Shown: positions 17,449 through 27,036 of the stretch, piece after piece
Numbering within the stretch: position 1 is the stretch's first letter
Layout: each line of letters begins with the position of its first letter
From: Nocardia camponoti
Lineage (GTDB): Bacteria > Actinomycetota > Actinomycetes > Mycobacteriales > Mycobacteriaceae
Assembly: GCF_014646135.1 (NCBI RefSeq)
Contig: NZ_BMMW01000002.1
Location: 744,001-808,000 of the forward strand
Length of the DNA stretch: 64,000 nucleotides
Reading direction: 5' to 3'
Made by a program: the position numbers and the translations under genes
Notes under the pieces: model-generated
What the model saw: the letters and a program-made list of their open reading frames with translations, nothing else
Database searches by the model: none
Told to the model about the DNA's origin: nothing

Positions 17449-17978
17449 TCACTTCCCGTACGGACGGGTCGCGCGGGCTTCGCGAAGCGCTTCGCCCCAC
17501 CAGTTGATGCGGTCGAGCAGCACGTCGACAGCCGCGTCGGCGGCATCGGCAACCTCGGCGAACCGACCCCAGGGTTGGCCAACGCGACCGAATCGCGCAC
17601 GGTCACGGCGTGCAGTTCGGCGAAAACCCCGCGCAGGTGCTCGACCGCGCGCAGGCCGCCCGACACTCCGCCGTAGGACACGAACCCGACCGGCTTGGCC
17701 TGCCATTCCGCGAAATGCGCGTCGATCAGGTTCTTCAGCGTGCCCGGGTAGCTGTGGTTGAGTTCGGGCGTCACGATGATGAATCCATCTGCGCTGTCCA
17801 GCTTTTCGGCAATGGAGTCGCCCGCGACGAAGTCGGCGGCGTCGATCACGTCAAGCGCGATGTCGTCGCGCAACCGTGCCCGGTTGAGGAACCAGTCGGA
17901 CACGGTTGGCGCGAAACGACCGTCCCGCGTGCTGCCGATGATGACTGCGATCTGGAGTCGTTCAAGTGTGGAAGTCAT
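17449..17978 (-). pseudogene. NADPH-dependent FMN reductase-like flavoprotein with a one-base deletion
   Basis: The first 135 or so codons form a flavodoxin-like NAD(P)H:FMN/quinone reductase: IGSTRDGRFAPTVSDWF (FMN phosphate loop) and PELNHSYPGTLKNLIDAHF, the family signature. After VALANP the frame drifts into meaningless sequence, while the next frame reads WGRFAEVADAADAAVDVLL and ends KATRPYGK-like (ATRPYGK) at 17449. Adding one base in AACCCTGGGG (near 17566-17572) restores AN-P-WGRFAEV and a normal 176-residue protein. The AAGG box before the ATG at 17978 is good. Either a real inactivating deletion or a homopolymer assembly error; the intact flanks favour a recent event. Confidence 0.75.
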
Positions 17979-18036
17979 GCCACTAACCTTGAAACCTCAA
18001 TATTTATTTAGGTCAAGCCGTGGTGACGCACGTCAC

Positions 18037-19257
18037 TTAGCGCGGCGCACCCGCTGCGGTCGGCGTGCCAGCCAGCGCCGACATCGACTGCCACGTCGGC
18101 CAATCGATCGCCCAGTCGTAGATGTCGCCATCAGCCTGCGAGAGGTCGATCCGCGTGCCCGTCACCTCGACCGGGTCGCCATAGAGCGCGGTCGGGAAAT
18201 ACGCCTGGGCATCCGACGGCGACAAATTGATGCAGCCGTTGGTCACGTTGGCCGAGCCCTGCGCCCCGACCGATTCCGGGTTCGCGTGAATAAATTCGCC
18301 ATTGTTGGAAATACGCACCGCCCAGCGTTCACGCACATTCGTGTAATACGGCGGATTCGACATCAGGAAGTCTTCGTATTTCTCGGTCACCACGTGCACA
18401 CCCGACCGCGTGACATTGCGCGCCTCATTGCCCTCACCGTAAGAAACGGCGAAATCAAACACCGTCACTCCGTCGCGCACCACCTGCATCCGATGGCTCG
18501 GCGCGTTCGCGATCACCACCTGGCTGCGGCCAATCGTGAAGTCCGACGTCACGTCGGAGTCGCCGAAGTTGCCGTTGCCCAGGTCGAGCCCGTAAAGCTT
18601 GGCCGCGACGTGCACGGTCGTCCCAGGCTGCCAGTACTCACGTGGCCGCCAGTGCACGCGCGAACCGTTGTCGTCAGGCAACCACGCCCACGAACCTTCG
18701 GTCGGCGGATTCGTCGTGACGGTCAATGCCTTTTCGACGGCAGCCTTATTTACGACCGGACCGGTGAATTTCAGAATAATCGGTGCGGCAATACCAACTT
18801 CCTGGCCGTCACCAATATTGATCGTCGCCGGGATAGTCGATTTCGGGGCGAGTGTGCGGAATTCGCCCGTAATCGGCACCGCGACCTTATCCGGTCCCGT
18901 CGCCGACCCCGACCACTTATACGAGGTGCCGTAACCGAGCGGTTCGCTAATCACATACTGGGTTCGGTCGGCATTGAGCTGACCAGCAACCGCCTTGCCC
19001 GACACCGCGTTGGTGAGCGCGACCTCGTTGATGGTCCCGTCGGCAACAACCACCGAAACCGGCGCGGTCGGCGCGACGTCAGCCGCACCGACACCGGGCG
19101 TCAACGTGATCGCCGCCGAGGCAACGGGCGAGGATTTGCTGGACTCGCCAGAAGAACACCCGGTCACCACGGCGAGCAGCGTCAAGACCACGCCGATAAC
19201 GATTACTGGAAGTTTGCGCACAGCGAAGAATGTAGCGGGCAAACCTGAGAGGCTCAC
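18037..19257 (-). CDS. L,D-transpeptidase lipoprotein (LprQ / LdtMt5-like)
   Basis: A 406-residue envelope enzyme that makes 3-3 cross-links in peptidoglycan. The order is lipoprotein signal with lipobox VTGC, two immunoglobulin-like domains (about 40-250), and a YkuD catalytic domain. The active-site stretch includes [20 protein letters not shown] and the nucleophile Cys in NGCINLS. It follows murB, as Rv0483 follows Rv0482. The GTG at 19257 overlaps the murB stop as GTGA; a second GTG at 19221 gives a more compact signal peptide ([19 protein letters not shown]) and is equally possible. Joint expression with murB links precursor synthesis and cross-linking. Confidence 0.92.
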   Translation of the reverse strand: MSLSGLPATFFAVRKLPVIVIGVVLTLLAVVTGCSSGESSKSSPVASAAITLTPGVGAADVAPTAPVSVVVADGTINEVALTNAVSGKAVAGQLNADRTQYVISEPLGYGTSYKWSGSATGPDKVAVPITGEFRTLAPKSTIPATINIGDGQEVGIAAPIILKFTGPVVNKAAVEKALTVTTNPPTEGSWAWLPDDNGSRVHWRPREYWQPGTTVHVAAKLYGLDLGNGNFGDSDVTSDFTIGRSQVVIANAPSHRMQVVRDGVTVFDFAVSYGEGNEARNVTRSGVHVVTEKYEDFLMSNPPYYTNVRERWAVRISNNGEFIHANPESVGAQGSANVTNGCINLSPSDAQAYFPTALYGDPVEVTGTRIDLSQADGDIYDWAIDWPTWQSMSALAGTPTAAGAPR

Positions 19258-20393
19258 AAGGTAAGTCCCACGGTCACCGGTTCCGGCTCAAGGTCAACGC
19301 CGAAGCGCTCAGAAACTCCCGCACGCACGACGCGGGCCAGCGCGACCACGTCGGCAGCGGTCGCCGACCCGCGATTTGTCAGCGCGAGCGTGTGCTTTGT
19401 CGACAGCCGGGCAGGCGCGTCGGGCGAGGGGAACCCCTTCACAAACCCAGCGCGCTCGATCAACCACCCCGCCGACAGCTTCGTCCCATCGACAGCGGGA
19501 TAGGTGGGCACCGTGACGTCAGCGCCAACGTGGGCCGCGATCTTGCCCAACACCTCGGGCAGGTCCGCAGCCGAAACCACCGGGTTGGTGAAGAACGACC
19601 CCGCGCTCCACGTGTCGTGATCGTGCGCGTCAAGCACCATCCCCTTGCCCGCGCGCAGCCCGAGCACAGCGGCGCGCACGTCAGCGGCTCGGCGCGAAAC
19701 GCCGTCGCCAGCGTCGAGCAACCTGGCGAGTTCGCCGTAACGCAGCGGCGCGCTCTGCCCGCTCGGATCGAGGGCGAACTCCACTTCCAACACCACGCCC
19801 GCCGAGCTGTGCTTCAACACGCTCGTCCGATAGCCCAGCCCAAGCGCGTCAGGTTCGACCCACGACACCGAACCCGACGCCCGATCAAGCAACCGCACCC
19901 GCCGCAACACCGACGCCACCTCGACCCCGTACGCGCCGACGTTCTGCACCGGCGTCGCCCCAGCCGACCCGGGAATGCCCGACAGGCATTCAAGGCCACC
20001 GAGCCCAGCGTCGACGGTCGCGGCGACAACGTCGTCCCAGACCGCGCCCGCTTCGGCGCGCACGCCGTCGGGCAACAGCTCAACCCCGGCGTTCGCGATG
20101 CGCACGACAACCCCGGCGAAGCCGTCGTCGGAAATCAGGAGGTTCGACCCGCCTGCCACAAGCAAGACCGGCACACCAGCCGCGTCAAGCGCGGTGACCG
20201 TCGCGACGAGCGATTCGGTCGACGCGCACTCGGCGACGAGCGCCGGACCCCCGACGCGCAGGGTCGTCAACTCCGCTAACGGCACCGATTCGGTGACCGT
20301 CGCACCCGTGTTGCCGAGGAGGTCACGCAGCTGATCGGCGGATTGCACCACCCGTGTTGTTCGCACGCCTTCAAACGGTAGCGTGTCGCGCAT
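19254..20393 (-). CDS. murB: UDP-N-acetylenolpyruvoylglucosamine reductase
   Basis: A 379-residue cytosolic FAD enzyme that reduces UDP-GlcNAc-enolpyruvate to UDP-MurNAc. FAD-binding elements are [10 protein letters not shown] and [20 protein letters not shown]. The region [19 protein letters not shown] is diagnostic, and the active-site Ser lies in [10 protein letters not shown]. The ATG at 20393 has AGAGG five bases upstream. Its start codon interlocks with that of the divergent DUF2505 gene (CATG at 20391-20394). A downstream GTG at 20366 would shorten it by nine residues and match the length of other MurB proteins better at the N-terminus. Confidence 0.97.
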   Translation of the reverse strand: MRDTLPFEGVRTTRVVQSADQLRDLLGNTGATVTESVPLAELTTLRVGGPALVAECASTESLVATVTALDAAGVPVLLVAGGSNLLISDDGFAGVVVRIANAGVELLPDGVRAEAGAVWDDVVAATVDAGLGGLECLSGIPGSAGATPVQNVGAYGVEVASVLRRVRLLDRASGSVSWVEPDALGLGYRTSVLKHSSAGVVLEVEFALDPSGQSAPLRYGELARLLDAGDGVSRRAADVRAAVLGLRAGKGMVLDAHDHDTWSAGSFFTNPVVSAADLPEVLGKIAAHVGADVTVPTYPAVDGTKLSAGWLIERAGFVKGFPSPDAPARLSTKHTLALTNRGSATAADVVALARVVRAGVSERFGVDLEPEPVTVGLTL

Positions 20394-20877
20394 GGCTACA
20401 CCTCTGGCGTTCACCGCTCACTACGCTCATTCGGTCGCCGCGCTGCGTGCCGCGTACTCCGATGAGCAGTATTGGAAGGCCCGTATCGCCGAGGTTGGCG
20501 GCCCCGACGCCCGCCTTGATTCGCTGCACGTCGACGGCGACAACGTCCGCATCAGCCTGGTCCAGGCCATTCCCGCCGACCAGTTGCCGCCCGCGATCAC
20601 CGCCGTTCGCCCCGGTGACCTGGTCATTCCGCGCACCGAGACCTACACCGGCGACACCGGCACGTTCGAAGCCCACGTCGACGGCGCCCCGGCGACCGTG
20701 CGCGGCACCGTGACCCTCGCCGCCGACGGCACCGGTTCGACCGGCACCATCTCGGGCGAGATCGACGTGAAGATTCCGCTGTTCGGTAAGAAAATCGAAG
20801 CGGCCATCTCCGAACGCCTGCTTGAGCTGCTCGACAACGAGGCGAAGTTCACCGAAAACTGGCTCAACGCCCACTAG
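20392..20877 (+). CDS. DUF2505 protein (copy 1)
   Basis: A 161-residue protein of the DUF2505 family, which has a START/SRPBCC-like fold suited to a hydrophobic ligand. It shows a conserved opening ([20 protein letters not shown] followed by YWKARI), a central LVIPRTETY and a C-terminal amphipathic helix ([18 protein letters not shown]). No signal or catalytic motif. Start ATG at 20392 overlaps the divergent murB start. A second copy follows at 20906. M. tuberculosis has a member at the same place beside murB. Function unknown. Confidence 0.85.
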   Translation: MATPLAFTAHYAHSVAALRAAYSDEQYWKARIAEVGGPDARLDSLHVDGDNVRISLVQAIPADQLPPAITAVRPGDLVIPRTETYTGDTGTFEAHVDGAPATVRGTVTLAADGTGSTGTISGEIDVKIPLFGKKIEAAISERLLELLDNEAKFTENWLNAH

Positions 20878-20905
20878 CTTCGGCGCCCCGGTATCTTTTC
20901 TCCTC

Positions 20906-21430
20906 ATGGCACGTCGACTTGATTACTCAGCTCGCTACCCGCTGCACACCACTGAGGAGCTGTACGCGGCACTGCGGAGCCGGGACTATTGGGAAGCGCG
21001 CGTCGCCGAAATGCGCAAGTACTCGCCGCACAACGAAGTGGTGAGTCACGAGGTCACCGACGACGGCATCGACGTTGTGCTCGCGCATACGCTGCCGCGC
21101 GAGATGCTGCCCGAGATTGCCCAGGCCGTGATGCGCAAGGACATGGTCATCACGCGCAAGGAGAGCTGGGGTCGGTTCAACGGCGAGGAGACCGAGGGTC
21201 GTTTCTCGGCGTCGATCCCGGCCGGTCCCGGCAGCCTCAACGGCACGATCCGACTTTTCCCCACCGAAACCGGAACGACGATGCGCTTCTCGCCGACGGC
21301 GAAGGTGTTCATTCCGATGGTCGGTCCGCGCCTTGAGCAGCTCATGCTGGTGAATCTCGTCGACCTGTTCCGTGCCGAGCAGGAAGAAACCCTGCGCTGG
21401 CTCGACGAGGCAGCGGCTGCCGCTTCCTAG
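20906..21430 (+). CDS. DUF2505 protein (copy 2)
   Basis: A 174-residue paralogue of the preceding gene, with the same landmarks in the same order: YPLHTTEELYAALRSRDYWE, VVLAHTLPREMLPEIAQAV, MVITRKESWGRF, and a C-terminal helix VGPRLEQLMLVNLVDLF. The two copies are clearly diverged, so the duplication is old. The ATG at 20906 is chosen because the domain begins at once; upstream frame belongs to copy 1. Its TAG stop shares a base with the GTG of the methyltransferase gene, so the three genes form one transcription unit. Confidence 0.85.
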   Translation: MARRLDYSARYPLHTTEELYAALRSRDYWEARVAEMRKYSPHNEVVSHEVTDDGIDVVLAHTLPREMLPEIAQAVMRKDMVITRKESWGRFNGEETEGRFSASIPAGPGSLNGTIRLFPTETGTTMRFSPTAKVFIPMVGPRLEQLMLVNLVDLFRAEQEETLRWLDEAAAAAS

Positions 21431-22206
21431 TGGCACCCAAGCCCGTTGGCACCATCACGCGCGGCACAACCGGCGTCAACCGGTTGCGTCGCAGCGATCG
21501 CTGGTTGGTGCACGACCCGCTGGTCCGCGAACGGCTGACCACCGCGCCCAACCCGCTCGTCGTCGACCTCGGGTATGGCGCGGCGCCGTGGACCACCTTC
21601 GAACTCGCGGCGCGGTTGCGCACGGTCGTGCCTGACCTGCCGGTGGTCGGGTTGGAAATCGACCCCGCTCGCGTGGTCGAAGGTCGCGACAACGTGCGTT
21701 TCGCGCGTGGCGGGTTCGAATTGGCCGGTCTCCGACCAACTTTGGTGCGCGCGTTCAACGTGTTGCGTCAGTACCCCGAAGACGCAGTGCCGGACGCGTG
21801 GGCGCGTATCCAAAGCAACCTCGCGCCAGGCGGCCTGTTCGTTGACGGGACCTGCGACGAACTTGGTCGCCGAAGCGCGTGGGTGCTGCTCGACAAGCAC
21901 CGCCCGCTTTCGCTGACGCTTGCGTGGGACCCGTTCACCGTCGACCGACCGTCCGACATCGCCGAGCGACTGCCAAAAGTGTTGATCCACCGCAACATTG
22001 AGGGCGAACGCATTCACGCCCTGCTCACCGCGGCCGATCAAGCATGGGACCGCGCGGCCCCGCTCGCACCGTTTGGCCCGCGCGTCAGGTGGCGTGAAGC
22101 GGCGAAAACCTTGCGCGACAATGGCTTTCCCGTCCGCGAATACCGCCGTCGGATGCGCGACAACGTACTTTCCGTCCCGTGGGAAACCGTCGAACCGCGA
22201 AGCTAG
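21430..22206 (+). CDS. class I SAM-dependent methyltransferase
   Basis: A 258-residue Rossmann-fold methyltransferase. Motif I is VVDLGYGAAPWTTFELA, which binds SAM; the acidic residue ending beta-2 is in VVGLEIDPARV; later motifs lie near LAPGGLFVDGTCDELGR. The C-terminal part (DNGFPVREYRRRMRDNVL) is not diagnostic, and the methyl acceptor is unknown. The GTG at 21430 overlaps the previous stop by one base. It converges on, and overlaps by four bases, the AbiEi-like gene. Confidence 0.85.
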   Translation: MAPKPVGTITRGTTGVNRLRRSDRWLVHDPLVRERLTTAPNPLVVDLGYGAAPWTTFELAARLRTVVPDLPVVGLEIDPARVVEGRDNVRFARGGFELAGLRPTLVRAFNVLRQYPEDAVPDAWARIQSNLAPGGLFVDGTCDELGRRSAWVLLDKHRPLSLTLAWDPFTVDRPSDIAERLPKVLIHRNIEGERIHALLTAADQAWDRAAPLAPFGPRVRWREAAKTLRDNGFPVREYRRRMRDNVLSVPWETVEPRS

Positions 22207-22811
22207 AAAGCGGCCAACGCCCGGTGCAGTCGAGAAGCCCCACGCTCGGTTAACTCCTCAGCGCCCCACCGAATTTCGTGATTCGCACAGCGGCCGATCG
22301 CCAGCGCGTCGGCAACCACTTCATCCAAAGATGTTTGGGCGATCTCACTTTCGGCCAAATCGAGCACCGTGCGCACCGGCGTTGTCACCAAAAACGCGCC
22401 GCACGACTCCCAATCGTCGAAAACCAGCTTCCGCTTGGTCAACACCAGCCGAGGCGTGACCGGCACCCGCCCCGCCGACACCGACAGATGCAGAAACCGT
22501 GGCTCCAACTGCCCAATCCCATGCAGCTCGGCCGCACTCTGATACGAAACCACAGCGACCCCGTCGAACCATGCCGCCCACATCGCGTACTCGTCGAGCG
22601 GACCGTCCGGCCAATCGGCGAGGCGCATGATGCCAACCCCGGTCCGCGTGACCGTGCCATCCCCTAACGCGGCGCGTACCCGCTGCTCAGTGCCGGTTCG
22701 CAACACCTGACGGGTGGTAAAGAACCCGGCATGACGCCCAGCAAGTCGAAGTAATACCCGCCACCGATGCTCCGCCGTGCCGACCGTGCGGCGGGCCACC
22801 TCGCCAGTCAT
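22203..22811 (-). CDS. AbiEi-like antitoxin/transcriptional regulator without a partner
   Basis: A 202-residue protein of the AbiEi antitoxin family architecture. An N-terminal winged-helix-like region (GFFTTRQVLRTGTEQRVRAALGDGTVTRTGVGIMRL, residues about 29-65, interrupted here only by normal substitutions) is followed by the Rossmann-like body with AVVSYQSAAELHGIG and TTPVRTVLDLAE. In type IV toxin-antitoxin systems AbiEi represses the operon and counters the nucleotidyltransferase toxin AbiEii. No nucleotidyltransferase gene lies on either side (a methyltransferase converges and an LmeA-like gene diverges). Stand-alone AbiEi-like proteins are common in actinobacteria, so a regulator role independent of a toxin is plausible. 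Confidence 0.7.
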   Translation of the reverse strand: MTGEVARRTVGTAEHRWRVLLRLAGRHAGFFTTRQVLRTGTEQRVRAALGDGTVTRTGVGIMRLADWPDGPLDEYAMWAAWFDGVAVVSYQSAAELHGIGQLEPRFLHLSVSAGRVPVTPRLVLTKRKLVFDDWESCGAFLVTTPVRTVLDLAESEIAQTSLDEVVADALAIGRCANHEIRWGAEELTERGASRLHRALAAF

Positions 22812-22917
22812 GGTTTCCAGGCTACGCCCACAAAAGTGCCCCAGGTCACATTTCGCTTACCAACGCTTTGCCAGGCCCTCAGAGCCGACTCAGAAAGATC
22901 GTGAAGAATCGGCAGCT

Positions 22918-23655
22918 ATGAGCACGCAGACAACGAGCGATCCCAAGATTTCGCGACGGACGCTTCTAATCGCGCTAGGCGTGGTGGCGGCGCTGCTCGT
23001 CGCGGCGGTTGTTGGCACGGAAGCCTATGCGCGACACAAGATTTCGAGTTGCATCAGCAACGGGTTCGAGCAGAGCATGGGCTCGCGCATCGACGTTAGC
23101 TTCGGCCCAAAACCGATGCTGCTCTCCTACGTCGACGGCAAGGTGTCGTCGATGACGATCGACTCCGAAGACAATAAGTTCGGCCCGGCAATCGGAATGA
23201 ATGTGCATGCGCAATTCAATGATGTCGAGATGAAAAACCGGGGTGCCGACGGTGCGACGATCGGCAGCTCAACAGCAACGGTCACCTGGAACAACGCGGG
23301 CATTCAGCAGACGCTCACCGGCATGGTTTCGGGCGTGAAGTCCTCGGCGAGTACGGGCCTGTTGACGCTGGACGTCCTCGGCGGACTCGCGCAACTTGAG
23401 GTGCAGCCCAAGGTCGTCAACGGCACAGTCGAAATCGAAACCAAGTCCGCCCAGTTCCTCGGCCTCGGTCTCCCAACCGACCTGGTGCAAAGCATCGTCG
23501 ACACCTTCACGACCAGTTTCCAGAGCTACCCGCTTGGCCTGAAACCGACCTCGATCAAGGTCACCGACGACGGCCTCAAGGTCGACCTCGCTGGCGGCCA
23601 CACCGACCTGCCCGCCGGTCAGAACCTCAGCGGCAACCAGCAGATCAAGTGCTAG
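22918..23655 (+). CDS. LmeA-like phospholipid-binding protein (DUF2993)
   Basis: A 245-residue membrane-anchored envelope protein. A single N-terminal transmembrane segment ([18 protein letters not shown]) is followed by a DUF2993 domain rich in beta strands. Conserved features include [19 protein letters not shown] and [17 protein letters not shown] near the end. In mycobacteria LmeA (Rv0817c) binds phospholipids and affects lipomannan elongation; the gene beside deoC (Rv0479c position) is a related protein. The ATG at 22918 is chosen because it opens the anchor. It converges on deoC with overlapping stop codons. Confidence 0.8.
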   Translation: MSTQTTSDPKISRRTLLIALGVVAALLVAAVVGTEAYARHKISSCISNGFEQSMGSRIDVSFGPKPMLLSYVDGKVSSMTIDSEDNKFGPAIGMNVHAQFNDVEMKNRGADGATIGSSTATVTWNNAGIQQTLTGMVSGVKSSASTGLLTLDVLGGLAQLEVQPKVVNGTVEIETKSAQFLGLGLPTDLVQSIVDTFTTSFQSYPLGLKPTSIKVTDDGLKVDLAGGHTDLPAGQNLSGNQQIKC

Positions 23656-24338
23656 CTATTCGCTAAACCCGCCGATTCACTAAACCCGTCGAGCACCGCC
23701 GCCGACTTCGACAGCCCTAGCCGCGTCGCGCCCGCCGCGATCATCGCGGCGGCGTCAGCGGCGGTGCGAATGCCACCGCTGGCTTTCACGCCAAGTCGGC
23801 CGCCGACCGTGCGGGCCATCAACTCGACCGCGTGCACGCTCGCGCCACCGGCGGGGTGGAACCCGGTCGACGTTTTCACGAAGTTCGCGCCGCCCTGTTC
23901 GGCGGCCTTGCACGCGCCGACGATCGCGTCGTCGTCGAGCGCGGCCGATTCGATGATCACCTTGAGTACGGCCTGGTCGTCGATCGCTTCGCGGACGGTG
24001 ATCACGTCGGTGAGCACGGCGTTGAAGTCGCCAGCGGCAGCGGCACCGACATCGATGACCATGTCGACCTCGTGCGCGCCCTGCTGAACGGCGAGTCGCG
24101 CTTCAGCCCCCTTGACGAGCGAGTGGTGTTTACCTGACGGGAACCCGGAGACGGTGGCGATCACCAATCCGGGCGCGCGCACCGGCAACATCGACGGCGA
24201 AATGCAAATCGAGTACACACCAAGCGCACGCGCCTCAGCAATCAACGCGTCGACCTGCGCGGGCGTGGCTTCCGGGGCGAGCAGCGTGTGGTCGATCATC
24301 GCGGCAACGTCGGCGCGAGTTAGTTCCGAAACCGTCAT
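23652..24338 (-). CDS. deoC: deoxyribose-phosphate aldolase
   Basis: A 228-residue class I aldolase that splits 2-deoxyribose-5-phosphate into acetaldehyde and glyceraldehyde-3-phosphate in nucleoside salvage. The Schiff-base Lys is in FVKTSTGF, the second active-site Lys in VKASGGIRT, and the Asp in [11 protein letters not shown]. The N-terminus [20 protein letters not shown] is typical. The ATG at 24338 (MTVSELT) is preferred to an upstream frame reaching 24398 that has no domain content. Position matches Rv0478. Confidence 0.96.
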   Translation of the reverse strand: MTVSELTRADVAAMIDHTLLAPEATPAQVDALIAEARALGVYSICISPSMLPVRAPGLVIATVSGFPSGKHHSLVKGAEARLAVQQGAHEVDMVIDVGAAAAGDFNAVLTDVITVREAIDDQAVLKVIIESAALDDDAIVGACKAAEQGGANFVKTSTGFHPAGGASVHAVELMARTVGGRLGVKASGGIRTAADAAAMIAAGATRLGLSKSAAVLDGFSESAGLANS

Positions 24339-24431
24339 GGCGTCGAGTCTGGCATAACACCGTTGCGCTGCGTCGCCCCGTTCGGCCACACTGATCACCT
24401 AGCAGTTCTCGGCCGACTGAAGGGTACGACC

Positions 24432-24959
24432 GTGCTGATCCGTCGCGAAAAACCAGAAGACGCCGCCGCTATCGCGGAAATCCACCGCCAAGCTTTCGCG
24501 CCGCATTATGCCGACGATCCGGCCGTCATCGAACCACCCGAAGTTGATCTTGTCGCGAAGCTACGCGCCGACGAGGCGTGGATGCCAACGCTGTCGTTTG
24601 TCGCTTCGCGGTATGACCGCATCGTCGGCCACGTCACGCTCACCCGCGCGGGCATCGGCCCGTTCCCCGTGCTCGCGCTTGGCCCGCTCGGTGTGCTGCC
24701 CGGGTATCAGAAATCCGGCATCGGCTCGGCACTCGTACACGCCGCCCTCGGCGCTGCCGACGCCCTCGATCAACCGATCATCGGTCTCGTCGGCGACCCG
24801 GCCTACTACTCGCGCTTCGGCTTCGTCCCCGGTTCGCGCCTTGGCATCACGCCCGACGTCGCCGACTGGGCACAGCATTTCCAGGTGCGCGCGCTCACCG
24901 CGTACGACGGCGCGCTCACCGGCGAATTCCGTTATCCCACTCCGTTTTACGAGCTATAG
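24432..24959 (+). CDS. GNAT N-acetyltransferase
   Basis: A 175-residue GCN5-type acetyltransferase. The acetyl-CoA pyrophosphate loop is LPGYQKSGIGSALV, preceded by the beta-4 strand LALGPLGV. The later GDPAYYSRFGF is the motif of YhbS-like members, which acetylate small amines or proteins. The GTG at 24432 follows AAGGG by seven bases; a longer open frame begins at 24363 but lies in the deoC promoter region. Substrate unknown. Confidence 0.88.
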   Translation: MLIRREKPEDAAAIAEIHRQAFAPHYADDPAVIEPPEVDLVAKLRADEAWMPTLSFVASRYDRIVGHVTLTRAGIGPFPVLALGPLGVLPGYQKSGIGSALVHAALGAADALDQPIIGLVGDPAYYSRFGFVPGSRLGITPDVADWAQHFQVRALTAYDGALTGEFRYPTPFYEL

Positions 24960-24961
24960 GG

Positions 24962-25852
24962 CTACTCGAAAACCACCGTGCGACGGCCGTGCACAAGCAC
25001 GCGGCCCTCCAAATGCCAACGCAGTCCACGCGAAAGCACAACACGTTCGATATCGCGACCCTGGCGCACCATGTCGCGCACGTCGTCGGCATGGTCGACG
25101 CGAATCACGTCCTGCTCGATGATCGGGCCCGCGTCGAGTTCGGCGGTCACGTAATGACAGGTAGCGCCAATGAGTTTCACGCCGCGCGCGTGCGCCTGGT
25201 GATACGGCTTCGCGCCAACAAACGAAGGTAAGAAGCTGTGGTGAATGTTGATGGCCTTGCCAGCCCAGTACTCGCACAGGTCGGCAGGCAACACCTGCAT
25301 GAAGCGGGCGAGGACAACCGCGTGCGGGTCGTGCCCGTCGACAAGCTCGCGCACCTGCTCGAACGCGGGACCACGCTCGGCCGGGTCTTTCGGGAACGGC
25401 ACGTAGTGGAACTTCACGCCGTGCGCTTCGGTGATGCCAGCGAGGTCGGGGTGATTGCCGATCACGGCTTCGATCGTGGCGGGCAGTTCGCCGGAGTTCG
25501 CGCGACCGAGCAGGTCGTGCAGGCAGTGCCCGTCCTTGCTCACCAGCAGCACAACGCGACGCGGTTCGCCCGAGTCATGTAGCTCCCATTCGGTCTCGGG
25601 ACCAAATTCGGCAGCCACCTCAGCGAAGCGCGTACGCAGCTCATCGGCATCAAACGGCACGGTCGACGCCTTGATCGCCTGTCGTGTGAAGAACCAGCCG
25701 ATGTCACCGTCGGAGTGATAGCCGGCCTCCACGATCGAACCGCCGAAATCGGCGATGAACGAGGTGATCCGGGCGATGATGCCCGGCCGGTCAGGGCAGC
25801 CGAGCGTCAGCACGAAACGACGATCATCGGCGATGGCTGGGGCGGAACTCAT
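24962..25852 (-). CDS. purU: formyltetrahydrofolate deformylase
   Basis: A 296-residue enzyme that hydrolyses 10-formyl-THF to formate and THF, balancing one-carbon pools. The N-terminal ACT domain (residues about 12-90, LTLGCPDRPGIIARITSFI) is the regulatory site for methionine/glycine in known PurU. The C-terminal formyltransferase domain has INIHHSFLPSFVGAKPYHQA with the catalytic His, and CHYVTAELDAGPIIEQD with the catalytic Asp. The ATG at 25852 is preceded by GGAA and opens the ACT domain. It converges with the GNAT gene, two bases apart. Confidence 0.96.
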   Translation of the reverse strand: MSSAPAIADDRRFVLTLGCPDRPGIIARITSFIADFGGSIVEAGYHSDGDIGWFFTRQAIKASTVPFDADELRTRFAEVAAEFGPETEWELHDSGEPRRVVLLVSKDGHCLHDLLGRANSGELPATIEAVIGNHPDLAGITEAHGVKFHYVPFPKDPAERGPAFEQVRELVDGHDPHAVVLARFMQVLPADLCEYWAGKAINIHHSFLPSFVGAKPYHQAHARGVKLIGATCHYVTAELDAGPIIEQDVIRVDHADDVRDMVRQGRDIERVVLSRGLRWHLEGRVLVHGRRTVVFE

Positions 25853-25898
25853 CGTTCCATTATCCCAGGTCCGGACCGGCCGGTCGGCATCGAGGCAA

Positions 25899-26960
25899 TT
25901 ACCCGACGAGCTCGCCCTTGCGCGAATCCGCCGACACGTTCGACAACACCTCGGCCAGTTCAGCATTGAACAGGTCGTGACGTTCGACATTGCCAAGGTG
26001 ACCGGTCGGCAGCACCTTGTGCTTGGCGAGCGTGCCGACGCCGCGCAGGAGTTCAGCGATGCGCTCGGCGTGCAGCGGCGGCGTCATGTCGTCGCGGTCG
26101 CCAGCGAGGACGGTGGTCGGCACCGAGAAGTTGGCGGCGGCGTCGCCCAAGCTCAGGCGGGTGAGCAGCAGCCCGTAGCGCGAACGCGTCATCATCCGAC
26201 AGCCACGAACCACCGAAAGCGCGTAGTCGAGCTTGGTGCGCGGGGTGTCGACGGTCATAACCTGACTCGCGAAAAGCTTGCGTACCGGCGCGATCGGCGG
26301 GAAGACAACCGGCGTGCCGAGGATGACCTTGCCGAGCCAGCCCGGCGTAGGAATTTGGCGGCCACCGAGCACCGCGAGCGGGCGGTTCAGGCCGGGGACC
26401 ATCGTCGAAACCTCGACAAGCGAGTGCGCGCCGGTGTTGGTCAGCACAATCGCTTCGGCGTGTTCGGCGACCCGCTCGGGGTAGCGACCAGCCCACGCGA
26501 TCAGCGTCATGCCGCCCATCGAGTGACCGACGAGCGTCGCGCGCTGGCCGGGTAGCAGCACGGCGTTGAGCACGTCTTCAAGATCATCAGCGAGGATGTT
26601 GGTGCTCGGGTTGGCATAACCATCGGTGCTTTCGCCGTGGCCGCGCGTGTCGTAAGCGACGACGCGGTACTCGTCGGCGAAGGCGTTGATCTGGGCGTTC
26701 CAGTACTCAATCGAGCAGGTCCAGCCGTGGATCAACACCACGACCGGCGCGTCGACCGGGCCGTAGGCGTGCACACGCAGCCGGGCACCGTCGGCAGTGA
26801 CGACGGGGATGACGTCCGGGCGAACCCGAGGCGGGTCGAACGCGGGCGTCGCGTAGGTACGCGTCCGCAGGTCGGCCCTATGGGCCGCGAGGGTCGTCTC
26901 TACCAGCACCGATGCCCGTCGGGCGAGGTCGGTGACAGCCGTCGGCAACATTGCGCGCAT
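25899..26960 (-). CDS. alpha/beta-hydrolase
   Basis: A 353-residue hydrolase with a 50-residue N-terminal extension before the fold. Oxyanion motif HGWTCSIEYW, nucleophile elbow GHSMGG, acid in AGDRDDMTPP and His in LPTGHLGN. The ATG at 26960 has AAAGGAG seven bases upstream; a GTG at 26966 lies too close to that box. There is no clear signal peptide, though the N-terminal region (AVTDLARRASVLVETTL) is amphipathic. The substrate is unknown; chloroperoxidase/esterase-like members share this layout. Confidence 0.85.
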   Translation of the reverse strand: MRAMLPTAVTDLARRASVLVETTLAAHRADLRTRTYATPAFDPPRVRPDVIPVVTADGARLRVHAYGPVDAPVVVLIHGWTCSIEYWNAQINAFADEYRVVAYDTRGHGESTDGYANPSTNILADDLEDVLNAVLLPGQRATLVGHSMGGMTLIAWAGRYPERVAEHAEAIVLTNTGAHSLVEVSTMVPGLNRPLAVLGGRQIPTPGWLGKVILGTPVVFPPIAPVRKLFASQVMTVDTPRTKLDYALSVVRGCRMMTRSRYGLLLTRLSLGDAAANFSVPTTVLAGDRDDMTPPLHAERIAELLRGVGTLAKHKVLPTGHLGNVERHDLFNAELAEVLSNVSADSRKGELVG

Positions 26961-27036
26961 CGGCACACTCCTTTGTGTTACTCAGAGAAACAGTAACACC
27001 GTGTACCGGGATCGCGCGAGAGCCAATTCGCGGTAA

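Noticed and set aside
17758..19248. 496-codon plus-strand open frame opposite the FMN reductase and L,D-transpeptidase genes
   Set aside because: Arg/His-rich composition typical of antisense frames in GC-rich DNA and fully contained in real genes.
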